From assembly GCF_036373705.1 (NCBI RefSeq), contig NC_089850.1, positions 27,482,733 through 27,546,732 on the forward strand: a stretch of DNA of 64,000 nt, written 5' to 3'. Origin of the DNA: Amia ocellicauda. Taxonomy: Eukaryota; Chordata; Actinopteri; Amiiformes; Amiidae. The translations under genes were made by a program, and so were the position numbers. The stretch's first letter is position 1; each line of letters starts with the position of its first letter. The notes below the pieces were generated by a model. It made no database searches and had not been told where the DNA came from. It was given only the letters and a program-made list of their open reading frames with translations. Positions 28,572-40,621 of this stretch are shown here, in pieces.

Positions 28572-31500
28572 GAAGAAGAATATAAAGATGTTTACAATTA
28601 GCCCTCCCACACACATTTTAGATATGATAACAGCATTCTGTGTCCTTTATGTATTATTCTTAGTTACATTAATCAGCTGTTTACATGATCTTATCTGCAG
28701 TAATAGTGTAAAGCTTATCAGTATTACCTGATTAACCAAAAAGTTCTGAAATTATTTTTTCAGTCTGTAACTGTAACAATTTCTCCATGACTTGATTCAC
28801 AAGTTTGTGTTTTCATGACCATTCTTACTGTTCAACCGATTTGTCTGTATTTTAGCTTCGTTTTCTCTACTTTTTTTGGTTTGTTTGTAGAATTACCTTT
28901 TTTCTGTATCTGTTTATTGTGATTTGCTATTGCAATTTCCCTCACCAAATAACCTTTTTCACTTAATATACACTCATTGTGTACCCTCTATCAGGTTCCC
29001 AGTTTAAAAAATAATAATGATAAAATTGCCCAGCCAGGAGAATGTAAACTCCCATAAAATTCCCATAAAAAGAAAACAGTTTCATGAGATGGATTATGTT
29101 ACAATTGCAGTAAAATGTATCCACCTGTACTATGTGAATGATAAACACTTATAAAAGCCAATGGATTTCAGAAGATTTACTGGTGTTTCCAACATTTTTA
29201 TGTTAAAGAAAGTGAGTGTGAAATGGGAATAAGGGAGTTGGACTTAAGCAGTAAGGGAGGGATAGAACAGGATCAAACAAAACAAATACACACTACAACA
29301 CTATTGGGATCAGACTATTCTACATGGTTTCACATCAAACCTGCTTTACAGAAGTTGATGGTAAAATGTGATTTTTGTGACAACTATGCTGTGAAATGAG
29401 CAGTTCTGTTTCATCAACCACACAAAGGAAAACATTGAAAAGGACTACTACAATATTTGATGGCAGCAGATTGTGATAAATGTAGTTTTGCTAAGATTAT
29501 TACAAATAATGTTAGGATTCATAGGATTGGTTTTAGCTGTTAGGTGTAAAGTATGCCCAAATAATAATTACTCTTAGTTCCATACAAGGTCAACAATACA
29601 ATAATAGTTAATTAAATAAAAGCATGGCTTAAATGTATTCTTCAAACAATATATCTATCAGCTGAAGTCCAGAGCAGTCATTATAAGCTTGTTCTTAGAC
29701 ACTAGCTTTGGTTTGTCCACATATTAAGGGATTATTGATGTAAGTTAATAGTCTCTGGTTTTGTTCTTTTGAGATTTATTGACTACATTTTCTACCATGC
29801 TTTCAAATCACAGTGGCAATAAATCTATCATCTGTAGGGAACAGGTGATAAACTGTTACCCTAATGAAGTAATAAAATGCATTTTGCATTGTATTACTGT
29901 CAGAGATAAATGTAAGATTTTGTTCTTAATTGCAATTTCTTTTTGAAAATTGTCCTTAGAAAACAATGCTGTTGATCTACATACATGTTACTAATTATTA
30001 CATTGTATATGCATACTATGTCAAACACTATGTCTACCATTAAATGCTGATTAATAAAACATAATTAAAAAAAATAATGAATAAATACAAAATCGGGAAT
30101 AAAATACCAGAACTTGTATCACAAACTTTCACAAGTTGCCCAGCTCTGCCATTAAATTACCCTGTTGCTTGAATTCCTTCTTGCTTTGCATAAGCTGTAT
30201 AAATCATGTTTCTTTGAGTTTTGATCATGGGAGCTTGTTTCTCTGAAGAACCAGTCTGCTACACTAGTAAAACAGCAGAACAAATGCATTAATCATCTTT
30301 GTTTTATTGAATCTGACCTTCAGAGGCATTGAACCATCTGAGGCATTGAACCATTAGACTACTCAAAATGAATGTTTATTTTAATAGAGAGGGTAGTTGT
30401 GTTTTTGCTTCATAACAACATTTCTCATTGTTTTGTAATATATCAGTATATGAATCATACTATTATCTGACAGTCTAGAAATATTTCTCTTTGACTTCTG
30501 TATTAGCCATTTTCAATATAAGCAGAAACGTATTTACCAAAGTGAAATAAAATATAATTGAAGGATTAGAAATGAAAGAAACAAGTGAGGGGTATGTTCT
30601 GGACATTAAATGTGGCTGTATGTGACTTCGCTGTCATTTTAAAGATACTTTTACAAGTCCCAACACAATGAGGGTAAATACTTGACAATATGGTTAGCTA
30701 TTAGGCTTCCTGTCTGCACAAATGCTGTGCCCAGCTTTTGTTGCATTGTCTAATTGAGCCATAAAGCATTACAAATACCATTAAAAGCATCACTGGCTTT
30801 TCTGGCAAATTATTAACCAGTGCTCATGATGGGGGCTTGTTGAAACAAAGAGAGAAAGTCAAGTGACAGCTCCACTGAGTTCTCCTGTAAAGGATGAAAT
30901 ATTCAATTTGGTGCACTCAGATGTTCTGACAGAAGGAATGGGGCACTTGCCCTCTGCTATTCTATTCCAACAGACATGAGTGTATTGGGGATGAGCTCAA
31001 CCATTCCCAAGTTCATTCCTGAGAAAATGCAACCTTCTAATGACAACTATGTTGAGATTATCCATCTGCAAAATGCAAAAATGCTATTTTCATTCAAATC
31101 ACAGAAAGCTGTCCCTGTATGGTTTTCCACATTAAATTCTATACAAACCTATAATTACATTATTTTATTCTGGAAAGGCATGTGTTTTCTATATTAAAAC
31201 AGTTAAGTATTTTTAAAATTGTCCCCAGTGGCCTACCCCTGAAGTTAACAACTGTAGCTCTGTGAATAGTGAACAATGCATTCTGGGAGTATATATAATT
31301 AACATAGCATTTGTTAGTGAGGTTTGTATTCTTAATAGCCTTTTGAATCAATCTATTGCTACTAAGTGCACAGCATGCTTTTGGGACGAAAATAATTATG
31401 AAAATGGATAGTCAAAGGCAATAAAGCATATGTTTTAACCTACAAGTTGTAACTTGTGTTGCAGGGCCAGTACTAGAGTCTAAAACATGCCCTTACTTGC

Positions 31501-33690
31501 CTGAAGACTGAATATGAGTTCCATCCATAAAAATGTATTCTAAGAACTTATTTACTATAATGAATATTATTGTATGACCATTCATTATAGAACCCTACAG
31601 TCCCTTCACTAGCTATTTGTCCTTTACACATTTTACCTTTTATATAATTATAATAACTAGTAGAAGTAGTAATAGTAGTAGTCATAATAGTAATAACATT
31701 TTCTTAGTACAAAAATAGACAGTCCAATGACTTTATCACCATAAAATCCTTCCTTGTAATCTTATCATCTGTCAGGGTTCTTGGAGTTCTCCATATGGTA
31801 CTTGGAAAGACTGCAGAGTGACAGACACGTAGGGATATTCAATTTAATTGGAAAGTTTGTGTTTGAACTCTGTTTTCGCGTTAATGTTTTTTTCTTTCTT
31901 TTAACTATAAAAATAAAATGAAAAGCATTCCAAAACACACCTGTGTTAAAACGGCACATGCAGGTTTGAGGGTCTGTCTTGCTTTACGAACAATCTCCTT
32001 AAACAATGCTTTCCTTTGATACCTCCATATGCTGTTTTCGGTATTAGGGAAACCAGCAAAACTATGTGCTTTGTTCTACTCTGAGACTAATGAGGTGTTT
32101 ATTGATTTGACAGGTGGGGTATACAAAAGAAGGTGTTGGAATGATGGGAATAATTAGCAATGAAACTGCTTCGATTCCGTTCCAAATAATGCAGAGAGAA
32201 TGAAGAGGTATTTAACTTGGCTAATAATACTTTTTATTTGGTGTCAATGAAATGTAATTTCCATGTACTATTAAGCGGATATGTGTTTACGGAATCCAAC
32301 TTCAATGAAATAGCAACTTTGTCGAACTCATTCACACACTGAGGAGAACAGCATGATATGCATTAACACGTTTGTTTTTAAGCAGTACTGCAAATGTGAA
32401 AAACATATTATTATTAAAAATATATATATATATAGATATGATACACAAAGTGTTATCAAATGTAGTTCTTTAAAAAAACCTGTAATTGAATGATGTGATT
32501 GTACTGTACAACTGCAGAATAAGACATTTATGGAATGGTGATTTCTAAGAAAGTTTACATTCAAAGTAATGCTTAGTGTATATCTTTAACAAACTAATAC
32601 ACTGTGAATCATTGGTATCTCATAGACAATCTGTATTACAGTGTACATAAAATACAGTGAATAAACACAATAAGATTGAGAAGGGTATCTGAATGCATTA
32701 CTCGTTAGATAGTAAATGGGTTCACATTTGGGACCATACCTGAATTCAAGGTTATCTGCTAGAGCAGTCCTGTTTGACAAGTTTGAATCTCATGTAAATA
32801 AATTATTAGAACCCTGCCCCTCAGGTCAAGTATAACTGACACCTTATCAAGCTAGTGATTGCTATCACCTAATTAAACAAGCATTATTAATTTCTTAATC
32901 GCATGCAGTTGCTTGTCAATACTGCTATACAAGTACATTTTGAAAAGATAGTGTAATGCCTATTTATTTGACTCACATAGGGATTACATCCCCCCACCCC
33001 TGACCACCCACCCAATCCTTTATCATTGTCATTAGATGGCATGGTATGAAATCTGAGGTCCTTTGACGTCGCTCCAGTCACAACAGTATAAACAACCCTG
33101 ACTCATGTTTCCCAGGGAAATAATAACTGTGGACTAATGCCTCTCATCGGGTTTCTAATGATATTCATTCATAATTAAGCGCTCCACTCTAGGAGAGCAC
33201 AACAGGACAGCACAAAGGTTTCTGGCCAGGCGTGGGGTCACTCGCACACAAAACGCTGAGCGCCAGGGGGAACAGTACACTGACACTGTTTAATTCATGC
33301 AGCCTCCAATTAACTGTCAGATCAGGATCAACACCAGCTAATTCTGTAAAGGCTTTCCAGCCAGCCTTCATACAGCTGTAACACACCCATGGATATCCGG
33401 AAAATCCAATGTAATATAAAGCTTCCTATACAATAATACAGATTACATGTTTCATTAATTAATAAATTGATAAATGCATGTTAATTAAAGTAAAACATGA
33501 ATGAATTTACCATTGTTGTTCTTGTTTTGTTTTCATTATTTTTTATTTAAATATTATTTTGCATACTTTTATTAAATTGGTACTTTCTGGCAAATTAATT
33601 ATCTCACACTTTCTCACTTTGAGTACCTGAGGGAAACACCACTACAGGTAAGATATAAGCATACAGAAAGAAGATACAGTAGATAATAAC
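27236..33690. other. Gene-free interval between the kinase gene and the Tc1 island
   Basis: About 6.5 kb with no recognised exon, RNA gene or full transposon. Contains an (AAT)n array at 28528-28571. Blocks near 30720-30960 and 33060-33400 have more balanced composition and could be conserved noncoding elements, but this cannot be tested from one sequence. Confidence 0.5.
28528..28571. repeat. (AAT)n microsatellite
   Basis: About 14 AAT units followed by a short AAG run. Confidence 0.95.
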
Positions 33691-33696
33691 ACTATA

Positions 33697-34917
33697 CACT
33701 CACCTAAAGGATTATTAGGAACACCTGTTCAATTTCTCATTAATGCAATTATCTAACCAACCAATCACATGGCAGTTGCTTCAATGCATTTAGGGGTGTG
33801 GTCCTGGTCAAGACAATCTCCTGAACTCCAAACTGAATGTCTGAATGGGAAAGAAAGGTGATTTAAGCAATTTTGAGCGTGGCATGGTTGTTGGTGCCAG
33901 ACGGGCCGGTCTGAGTATTTCACAATCTGCTCAGTTACTGGGATTTTCACGCACAACCATTTCTAGGGTTTACAAAGAATGGTGTGAAAAGGGAAAAACA
34001 TCCAGTATGCGGCAGTCCTGTGGGCAAAAATGCCTTGTTGATGCTAGAGGTCAGAGGAGAATGGGCCGACTGATTCAAGCTGATAGAAGAGCAACTTTGA
34101 CTGAAATAACCACTCGTTACAACCGAGGTATGCAGCAAAGCATTTGTGAAGCCACAAAACGTACAACCTTGAGGCGGATGGGCTACAACAGCAGAAGACC
34201 CCACCGGGTACCACTCATCTCCACTACAAATAGGAAAAAGAGGCTACAATTTGCACAAGCTCACCAAAATTGGACAGTTGAAGACTGGAAAAATGTTGCC
34301 TGGTCTGATGAGTCTCGATTTCTGTTGAGACATTCAGATGGTAGAGTCAGAATTTGGCGTAAACAGAATGAGAACATGGATCCATCATGCCTTGTTTCCA
34401 CTGTGCAGGCTGGTGGTGGTGGTGTAATGGTGTGGGGGATGTTTTCTTGGCACACTTTAGGCCCCTTAGTGCCAATTGGGCATCGTTTAAATGCCACGGC
34501 CTACCTGAGCATTGTTTCTGACCATGTCCATCCCTTTATGACCACCATGTACCCATCCTCTGATGGCTACTTCCAGCAGGATAATGCACCATGTCACAAA
34601 GGTGGAATCATTTCAAATTGGTTTCTTGAACATGACAATGAGTTCACTGTACTAAACTGGCCCCCACAGTCACCAGATCTCAACCCAATAGAGCATCTTT
34701 GGGATGTGGTGGAACGGGAGCTTCATGCCCTGGATGTGCATCCCACAAATCTCCATCAACTGCAAGATGCTATCCTATCAATATGGGCCAAAATTTCTAG
34801 AGAATGCTTTCAGCACCTTGTTGAATCAATGCCACGTAGAATTAAGGCAGTTCTGAAGGCGAAAGGGGGTCAAACACAGTATTAGTATGGTGTTCCTAAT
34901 AATCCTTTAGGTGAGTG
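33697..34917 (+). mobile_element. Full-length Tc1/mariner element, copy A (intact)
   Basis: 1221 bp with 29-bp terminal inverted repeats beginning CACTCACCTAAAGGATTATT, flanked by TA on both sides (33695-33696, 34918-34919). It carries one uninterrupted transposase frame. A second nearly identical copy lies inverted at 35498-36718. Intact ends and frame suggest recent insertion. Confidence 0.96.
33845..34885 (+). CDS. Tc1-type transposase, DD36E spacing, intact (346 aa)
   Basis: Starts MGKKGDLSNFERGMVV and ends AKGGQTQY followed by TAG. The N-terminal half (about 1-120) is a paired-like pair of helix-turn-helix DNA-binding segments. The DDE catalytic domain has Asp155 in WSDESRF, Asp246 in QQDNAPCHK and Glu283 in NPIEHLW. 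There are 36 residues between the second Asp and the Glu, which fits the published DD36E/Incomer branch rather than classical DD34E Tc1. No stop or frameshift. The copy at 35530-36570 differs at about nine residues. It would cut and paste elements bearing the same TIRs; activity is not shown. Confidence 0.95.
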   Translation: MGKKGDLSNFERGMVVGARRAGLSISQSAQLLGFSRTTISRVYKEWCEKGKTSSMRQSCGQKCLVDARGQRRMGRLIQADRRATLTEITTRYNRGMQQSICEATKRTTLRRMGYNSRRPHRVPLISTTNRKKRLQFAQAHQNWTVEDWKNVAWSDESRFLLRHSDGRVRIWRKQNENMDPSCLVSTVQAGGGGVMVWGMFSWHTLGPLVPIGHRLNATAYLSIVSDHVHPFMTTMYPSSDGYFQQDNAPCHKGGIISNWFLEHDNEFTVLNWPPQSPDLNPIEHLWDVVERELHALDVHPTNLHQLQDAILSIWAKISRECFQHLVESMPRRIKAVLKAKGGQTQY

Positions 34918-34919
34918 TA

Positions 34920-35495
34920 TAACTTGTGCTTCATGAAAATAAAACCTTTCCTTGAGTGAGGTACAGAGAGGCATTGACTCAATAAATAATTAAGTTTAAC
35001 TGAGAGTAGCCATTATTATCCAAAGGGGTGTCTATACAATCTTCTTAAGTTTTGTAAAATATTAAAAACTTGTTTCCCCATTTAAGTAACAAAATGTTAG
35101 ATTTAAATGAAATACTTTAAATTATAAACATTCATAAATTGTTGCATGAAAACTAGACTCGAGAGTAGTTATATGTTATTTATTGAGATTATGAAGTATA
35201 TCTAATAATTTCCATAATAAAACTTAAATGCATTTCAGATTGTTACATTAAATAGATTAAAGTAAGATCTTAATATTTTGTGTGTAATCGGTTAAACAGT
35301 AAAGGTTATATGAGGTACTGATTTTTATAAATGGTTGAAGATACTATTTGCTGGAGATTGGCGGTTAGAATAAGACATAGCATGAATTTAAACTTCATTT
35401 CATTACCCTTTATATAAATTTGTAGCATGTATATTCTTTCTGCATCTTTAGAATTAGCAATTAAGTGATTTGGTTGCATTTAACAGGCTTTAATA
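34920..35495. other. Spacer between the two inverted Tc1 copies
   Basis: AT-rich, no coding signal. Its right end (35453-35496) recurs inverted at 36789-36836 on the far side of copy B. Confidence 0.7.
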
Positions 35496-35497
35496 TA

Positions 35498-36715
35498 CAC
35501 TCACCTAAAGGATTATTAGGAACACCATACTAATACTGTGTTTGACCCCCTTTCGCCTTCAGAACTGCCTTAATTCTACGTGGCATTGATTCAACAAGGT
35601 GCTGAAAGCATTCTTTAGAAATGTTGGCCCATATTGATAGGATAGCATCTTGCAGTTGATGGAGATTTGTGGGATGCACATCCAGGGCACGAAGCTCCCG
35701 TTCCACCACATCCCAAAGATGCTCTATTGGGTTGAGATCTGGTGACTGTGGGGGCCAGTTTAGTACAGTGAACTCATTGTCATGTTCAAGAAACCAATTT
35801 GAAATGATTCGACCTTTGTGACATGGTGCATTATCCTGCTGGAAGTAGCCATCAGAGGATGGGTACATGGTGGTCATAAAGGGATGGACATGGTCAGAAA
35901 CAATGCTCAGGTAGGCCGTGGCATTTAAACGATGCCCAATTGGCACTAAGGGGCCTAAAGTGTGCCAAGAAAACATCCCCCACACCATTACACCACCACC
36001 AGCAGCCTGCACAGTGGTAACAAGGCATGACGGATCCATGTTCTCATTCTGTTTACGCCAAATTCTGACTCTACCATCTGAATGTCTCAACAGAAATCGA
36101 GACTCATCAGACCAGGCAACATTTTTCCAGTCTTCAACTGTCCAATTTTGGTGAGCTTGTGCAAATTGTAGCCTCTTTTTCCTATTTGTAGTGGAGATGA
36201 GTGGTACCCGGTGGGGTCTTCTGCTGTTGTAGCCCATCCGCCTCAAGGTTGTACGTGTTGTGGCTTCACAAATGCTTTGCTGCATACCTCGGTTGTAACG
36301 AGTGGTTATTTCAGTCAAAGTTGCTCTTCTATCAGCTTGAATCAGTCGGCCCATTCTCCTCTGACCTCTAGCATCAACAAGGCATTTTCGCCCACAGGAC
36401 TGCCGCATACTGGATGTTTTTCCCTTTTCACACCATTCTTTGTAAACCCTAGAAATGGTTGTGCGTGAAAATCCCAGTAACTGAGCAGATTGTGAAATAC
36501 TCAGACCGGCCCGTCTGGCACCAACAACCATGCCACGCTCAAAATTGCTTAAATCACCTTTCTTTCCCATTCAGACATTCAGTTTGGAGTTCAGGAGATT
36601 GTCTTGACCAGGACCACACCCCTAAATGCATTGAAGCAACTGCCATGTGATTGGTTGGTTAGATAATTGCATTAATGAGAAATTGAACAGGTGTTCCTAA
36701 TAATCCTTTAGGTGA

Positions 36716-36718
<3 letters not shown>
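35498..36718 (-). mobile_element. Full-length Tc1/mariner element, copy B (intact, inverted)
   Basis: Same family and 29-bp TIRs as copy A, in opposite orientation. TA precedes the left end (35496-35497); the right end abuts TG and then a TG/TA microsatellite, so the right TA is altered. Inverted duplicates of host sequence lie outside both ends (35453-35496 and 36789-36836). Confidence 0.95.
35530..36570 (-). CDS. Tc1-type transposase, DD36E spacing, intact (346 aa)
   Basis: Uninterrupted frame on the minus strand with the same domain order and catalytic Asp, Asp, Glu as the copy at 33845-34885. The roughly nine differences (for example Gln61 to Arg, Gly254 to Arg, and Lys-Ile-Ser-Arg to Asn-Ile-Ser-Lys near the C terminus) leave the DDE residues unchanged. 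Whether either copy is transcribed is unknown. Confidence 0.95.
   Translation of the reverse strand: MGKKGDLSNFERGMVVGARRAGLSISQSAQLLGFSRTTISRVYKEWCEKGKTSSMRQSCGRKCLVDARGQRRMGRLIQADRRATLTEITTRYNRGMQQSICEATTRTTLRRMGYNSRRPHRVPLISTTNRKKRLQFAQAHQNWTVEDWKNVAWSDESRFLLRHSDGRVRIWRKQNENMDPSCLVTTVQAAGGGVMVWGMFSWHTLGPLVPIGHRLNATAYLSIVSDHVHPFMTTMYPSSDGYFQQDNAPCHKGRIISNWFLEHDNEFTVLNWPPQSPDLNPIEHLWDVVERELRALDVHPTNLHQLQDAILSIWANISKECFQHLVESMPRRIKAVLKAKGGQTQY

Positions 36719-36721
<3 letters not shown>

Positions 36722-36772
<51 letters not shown>
36722..36772. repeat. TG/(TA)n microsatellite
   Basis: A short TG run leading into about 45 bp of alternating TA, immediately right of Tc1 copy B. Confidence 0.93.
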
Positions 36773-36774
<2 letters not shown>

Positions 36775-36830
36775 GTGTGTGTGTGTGGTAATATTTAAAG
36801 CCTGCTAAATGCAACCAAATCACTTAATTG

Positions 36831-36831
<1 letters not shown>

Positions 36832-36870
<39 letters not shown>
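36832..36870. repeat. (TA)n(CA)n microsatellite
   Basis: Alternating TA followed by CACACACA, directly abutting the left end of the deleted Tc1 element at 36871. Confidence 0.93.
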
Positions 36871-36873
<3 letters not shown>

Positions 36874-37729
36874 CGATAACATAACATTATGACCACCTGC
36901 CCTGACCCGTCGAGGCATGGACTCCACTAGACCTCTGAAGGTGTGCTGTGGTATCTGGCACCAAGACATTAGCAGCAGATCCTTTAAGTCCTGTAAGTTG
37001 CGAGGTGGGGCCTCCATGGATCGGACTTGTTTGTCCAGCACATCCCACAGATGCTCGATTGGATTGAGATCTGGGGACTTTGGAGGACAAGTTAACACCT
37101 TGAACTCATGATTCATCAGACCAGGCCACCTTCTTCCATTGCTCCGTGGTCCAGTTCTGATGCTCACGTGCCCATTGTAGGCGCTTTCGGGCAGTGGACA
37201 GGGGTCAGCATGGGCACCCTGACTGGTCTGCGGCTACGCAGCCCCATACGCAACAAACTGTGATGGACTGTGTGTTCTGACACCTTTCTATCAGAACCAG
37301 CATTCACTTTTTCATCAATTTGAGCTACAGTAGTTCGTCTGTTGGATCGGACCACACGGGCCAGCCTTCACTCCCCACGTGCATCCATGAGCTTTGGCCG
37401 CCCATGACCCTGTCGCCGGTTCACCACTTTTCCTTCCTTGGACCACTTTTGATAGGTACTGACAACTGCAGACCGGGAACACCCCACAAGATCTGCAGTT
37501 TTGGAGATGCTCTGACCCAGTCATCTAGCCATCACAATTTGGCCCTTGTCAAAGTCGCTCAGATCCTTACGCTGCCCATTTTTCCTGCTTCTAACACATC
37601 AACTCTGAGGACAAAATGTTCACTTACTGCCTAATATATCCCACCCACTGACAGGTGCCATGATAACGAGATTATCAGTGTTATTCACTTCACCTGTCAG
37701 TGGTCAGAATGTTATGGCTGATCGATGTG
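36871..37729 (-). mobile_element. Internally deleted Tc1 element, copy 1
   Basis: About 860 bp on the minus strand. The right end has the TIR (GATCAGCCATAACATTCTGA on the minus strand) next to TA (37730-37731). The left end sits against a microsatellite, and its TIR has lost a few bases. The transposase runs from an N-terminal helix-turn-helix region through [11 protein letters not shown], jumps from the first catalytic Asp region (SDES) to [20 protein letters not shown], and also has frame breaks. The same jump occurs at 54716-55614. Confidence 0.9.
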
Positions 37730-37731
37730 TA

Positions 37732-38470
37732 TATAAGAATCACCATGTTATACTTTACCTTAGAGCACCCTCATCTGGGTGACAAGGGTAAAAACACTAG
37801 GTCGCTTATTCAATGCAAACTTTTACGGATATACAATGATATAGTGTGTTGCTGCTGGGATGACCTGGTGAAATACGTTGAGTTTGAAATTATGAGGAAA
37901 ACATTATTCTTAGTTTTTGAGTTCAGAGATTAATGGGACAATCCCAGATTACTCCCAGTTTAAATTAGGTCAGCTCAGATTTACCAATTTAAGTAATGTA
38001 TATTAGTTGTCCCCTTTTGACTGTATTAGTGAATATGATTTAAACTGTATGTGTAAAAAGGGTGTTGCTGCACAATTAAGAAACTTACTATTAAAATAAG
38101 ACATGATATTTGGTCCAATTCTCTACCAAGAATGCAGAAGCAATAGAAAAATGAAACTAATGGAAGAAAATGTCAGTTGTGTTTTGCATTAACTAGCCAT
38201 ATGCTTTTATAATTTCTAAAATATCAGATGTCATATATCCACATTTATTTCTATATATTATTCATTAATACATAATAATTAAAATAATAATTGAAATCAT
38301 TTAGGTAAGTATGATTATCTTAAAGTGATTTTGCCATCTGTACAAAAATAAAATAAGATCTGTGGAGGGTAACATTAAAATATATATGCAACAGTAAAAA
38401 ACTAAAGAGAATATATAAAGCAATAGTACTACTAGTACTACTACTAATACCCTATTATGATTATGATTAT
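37732..38470. other. Gene-free AT-rich spacer before dynlt1
   Basis: No recognised feature; low-complexity AT stretches toward the right end. Confidence 0.5.
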
Positions 38471-38499
38471 TATTATTTATGAATCAGCTGATGAAAGGC

Positions 38500-38652
38500 A
38501 GTGTGTGCACGTCTCCAGCAGTGAGTCTGAGCTGCAGGCGGTCTGCCCGGCGTGCGCCGTCTCTGCCAGGGATCCGGGCAGTCTTTGTCCGAGCTGCGCT
38601 GAGCACACTGCGCATGCGCCACACAGACAAGGGACCAGAAACCAAAAGGAAC
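38500..38652 (+). promoter_or_regulatory. dynlt1: CpG-rich promoter and 5' UTR of dynlt1
   Basis: CpG density and GC rise sharply above the AT-rich surroundings just before the dynlt1 ATG. A perfect NRF1-type palindrome, TGCGCATGCGC, lies at 38609-38619, about 35 bp before the ATG. No TATA box stands out, consistent with a housekeeping CpG promoter. The transcription start is not determined. Confidence 0.7.
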
Positions 38653-38702
38653 ATGGATGAGTTTCAGACAGGAGAGGAGGTACACAACGTCATTACATTA
38701 TT

Positions 38703-38738
<36 letters not shown>

Positions 38739-39852
38739 GTGTTTTTACAGGTGGCAATCAACCAAGACACCCCTGGTTTTCAGCGCAAACACGTAAAAGT
38801 CGTATTGAAACGTGTGATCTAGCGAGCTCTCACGGGAACTGTCTTAATTAGCCAGCGCCGTTTAAATCCGTCGCAATTAGATCTGCGGGCCGTGTTTAAT
38901 TATCACGGTGTCTAGAGAGATGCACTGCTTGTGTCTGACCTGCTCCTTTTCTTCAGACGAGTAGCATGTGTTGAGTGGTCACTAGCTCACTACTAGCCAG
39001 ACTGTATTGTTGATTCAGTTTGAAAAGGCAGTTATTTCCCGTTATTGAAACTGATTGGTCGGATTCTCTGGGCGCAACAGACAATACTTTATTTACTACA
39101 AGATTGCCAACGTGGCTTTGCCCTTCTCTAATGTATTAATAATACTACTATCCAGCCTGCTAGTCAATGCCCATAGACTGTCTTGATCAATAAGATGAAC
39201 CTGAATTCTGTGGCAAGAAACACTGACCCCAACCGAAAGGAAACAGATGATTACTTTATTATTCGCGTCTGAAGTGCGTTAGACCGGTCATTAACGCAGT
39301 AACTACCTACGTGCTGCGGCGGGCATTCTTTGTTACATTGTTAGAATCCCCCCCAAATAATGTTTCTTTGTGTTTAAAGTATATTACTGAGGTCCAAAAC
39401 ACCACAGAGTTATATCAGTGAAATACAAATGAGTTATGACAGGCTAATTGTAATACAACTCAATTACCTACCATGGGCGTGGCAACCATAGATCCCTAAT
39501 TTAAGTTCAGTTTTTGTGCTTTTGTAGATTTGTGTCTTGCATTCAGGTGTGGAATAAGTTCAGTTAATCAATGCCAATGCTGTGTAGACCAACCCCTATA
39601 ACCTACAAACTAGAAAACATTGAAAAATAATGTCATACCTGTTACAGCCACTTAAGACTGAAGAGGTCCTGGAAATGTATTATCACAATTGGCAGGGAAA
39701 ACGTATTGATAAACTCCCTTTCTCATAGACTATTCTGATTTGATTCATATTTTACATACATTGACAGGTTCTATAACTTATAGTATAAAATACGTGGAAG
39801 ATATTTACAGTATGTGCAATTAGGGGGGGAAAACTTGCAGTTATATTGTTAC

Positions 39853-39913
<61 letters not shown>

Positions 39914-40586
39914 ATATTATCAGTAATTGCAATAATGTTGACTGTATTTGTTTTAGACTGGCTTTGTTGTTGATGAAGTTAGCTCCATTATAAAAGAGGT
40001 GAGTGTACTACAATATCTTATCTGTTTCTGATTGATATTTGCCTTACGAACTTTTAAACTGTCTCTTTGGGAACAGAGTAGACCTACATTTAATTATACA
40101 TTTGTAATATAACATTGTTTTTTAAGCAATAATTTTAAGTACTACATAAAATATACATTGTATTGTACAGGACCATTCATCCAGTCACATTTTCTTAATA
40201 TGTGATGTGCATTAAAATGCTGACATTGATATGAGGTTGATTTTTTAAATAACTTTTGAAAAGAGTTAAATAAAAAAAGTGGTTTCACTTTACAAGATGC
40301 AAAACTATTTTTGCAGTCTAGTTTCTGAAGGTGTGTTTCGATTTGCTTCCCAGTCGGTTGAAGGGGCGATAGGAGGAAATGCCTACCAGCACAGCAGAGT
40401 GAACCAGTGGACAACCAGCGTGGTGGAGCAGTGTCTGAGCCAGCTGACCAAGCTGGGCAAGCCCTTCAAGTATATCGGTGAGTCTAGAGAAAGAGAGGCA
40501 CTGGTATGGAGATGCACTACCCAGTTCTCGCATGCATCTTGATATTAGATAGTTGTGATCTCCAAACTCCACCGTTGTTGGGATTG

Positions 40587-40621
<35 letters not shown>

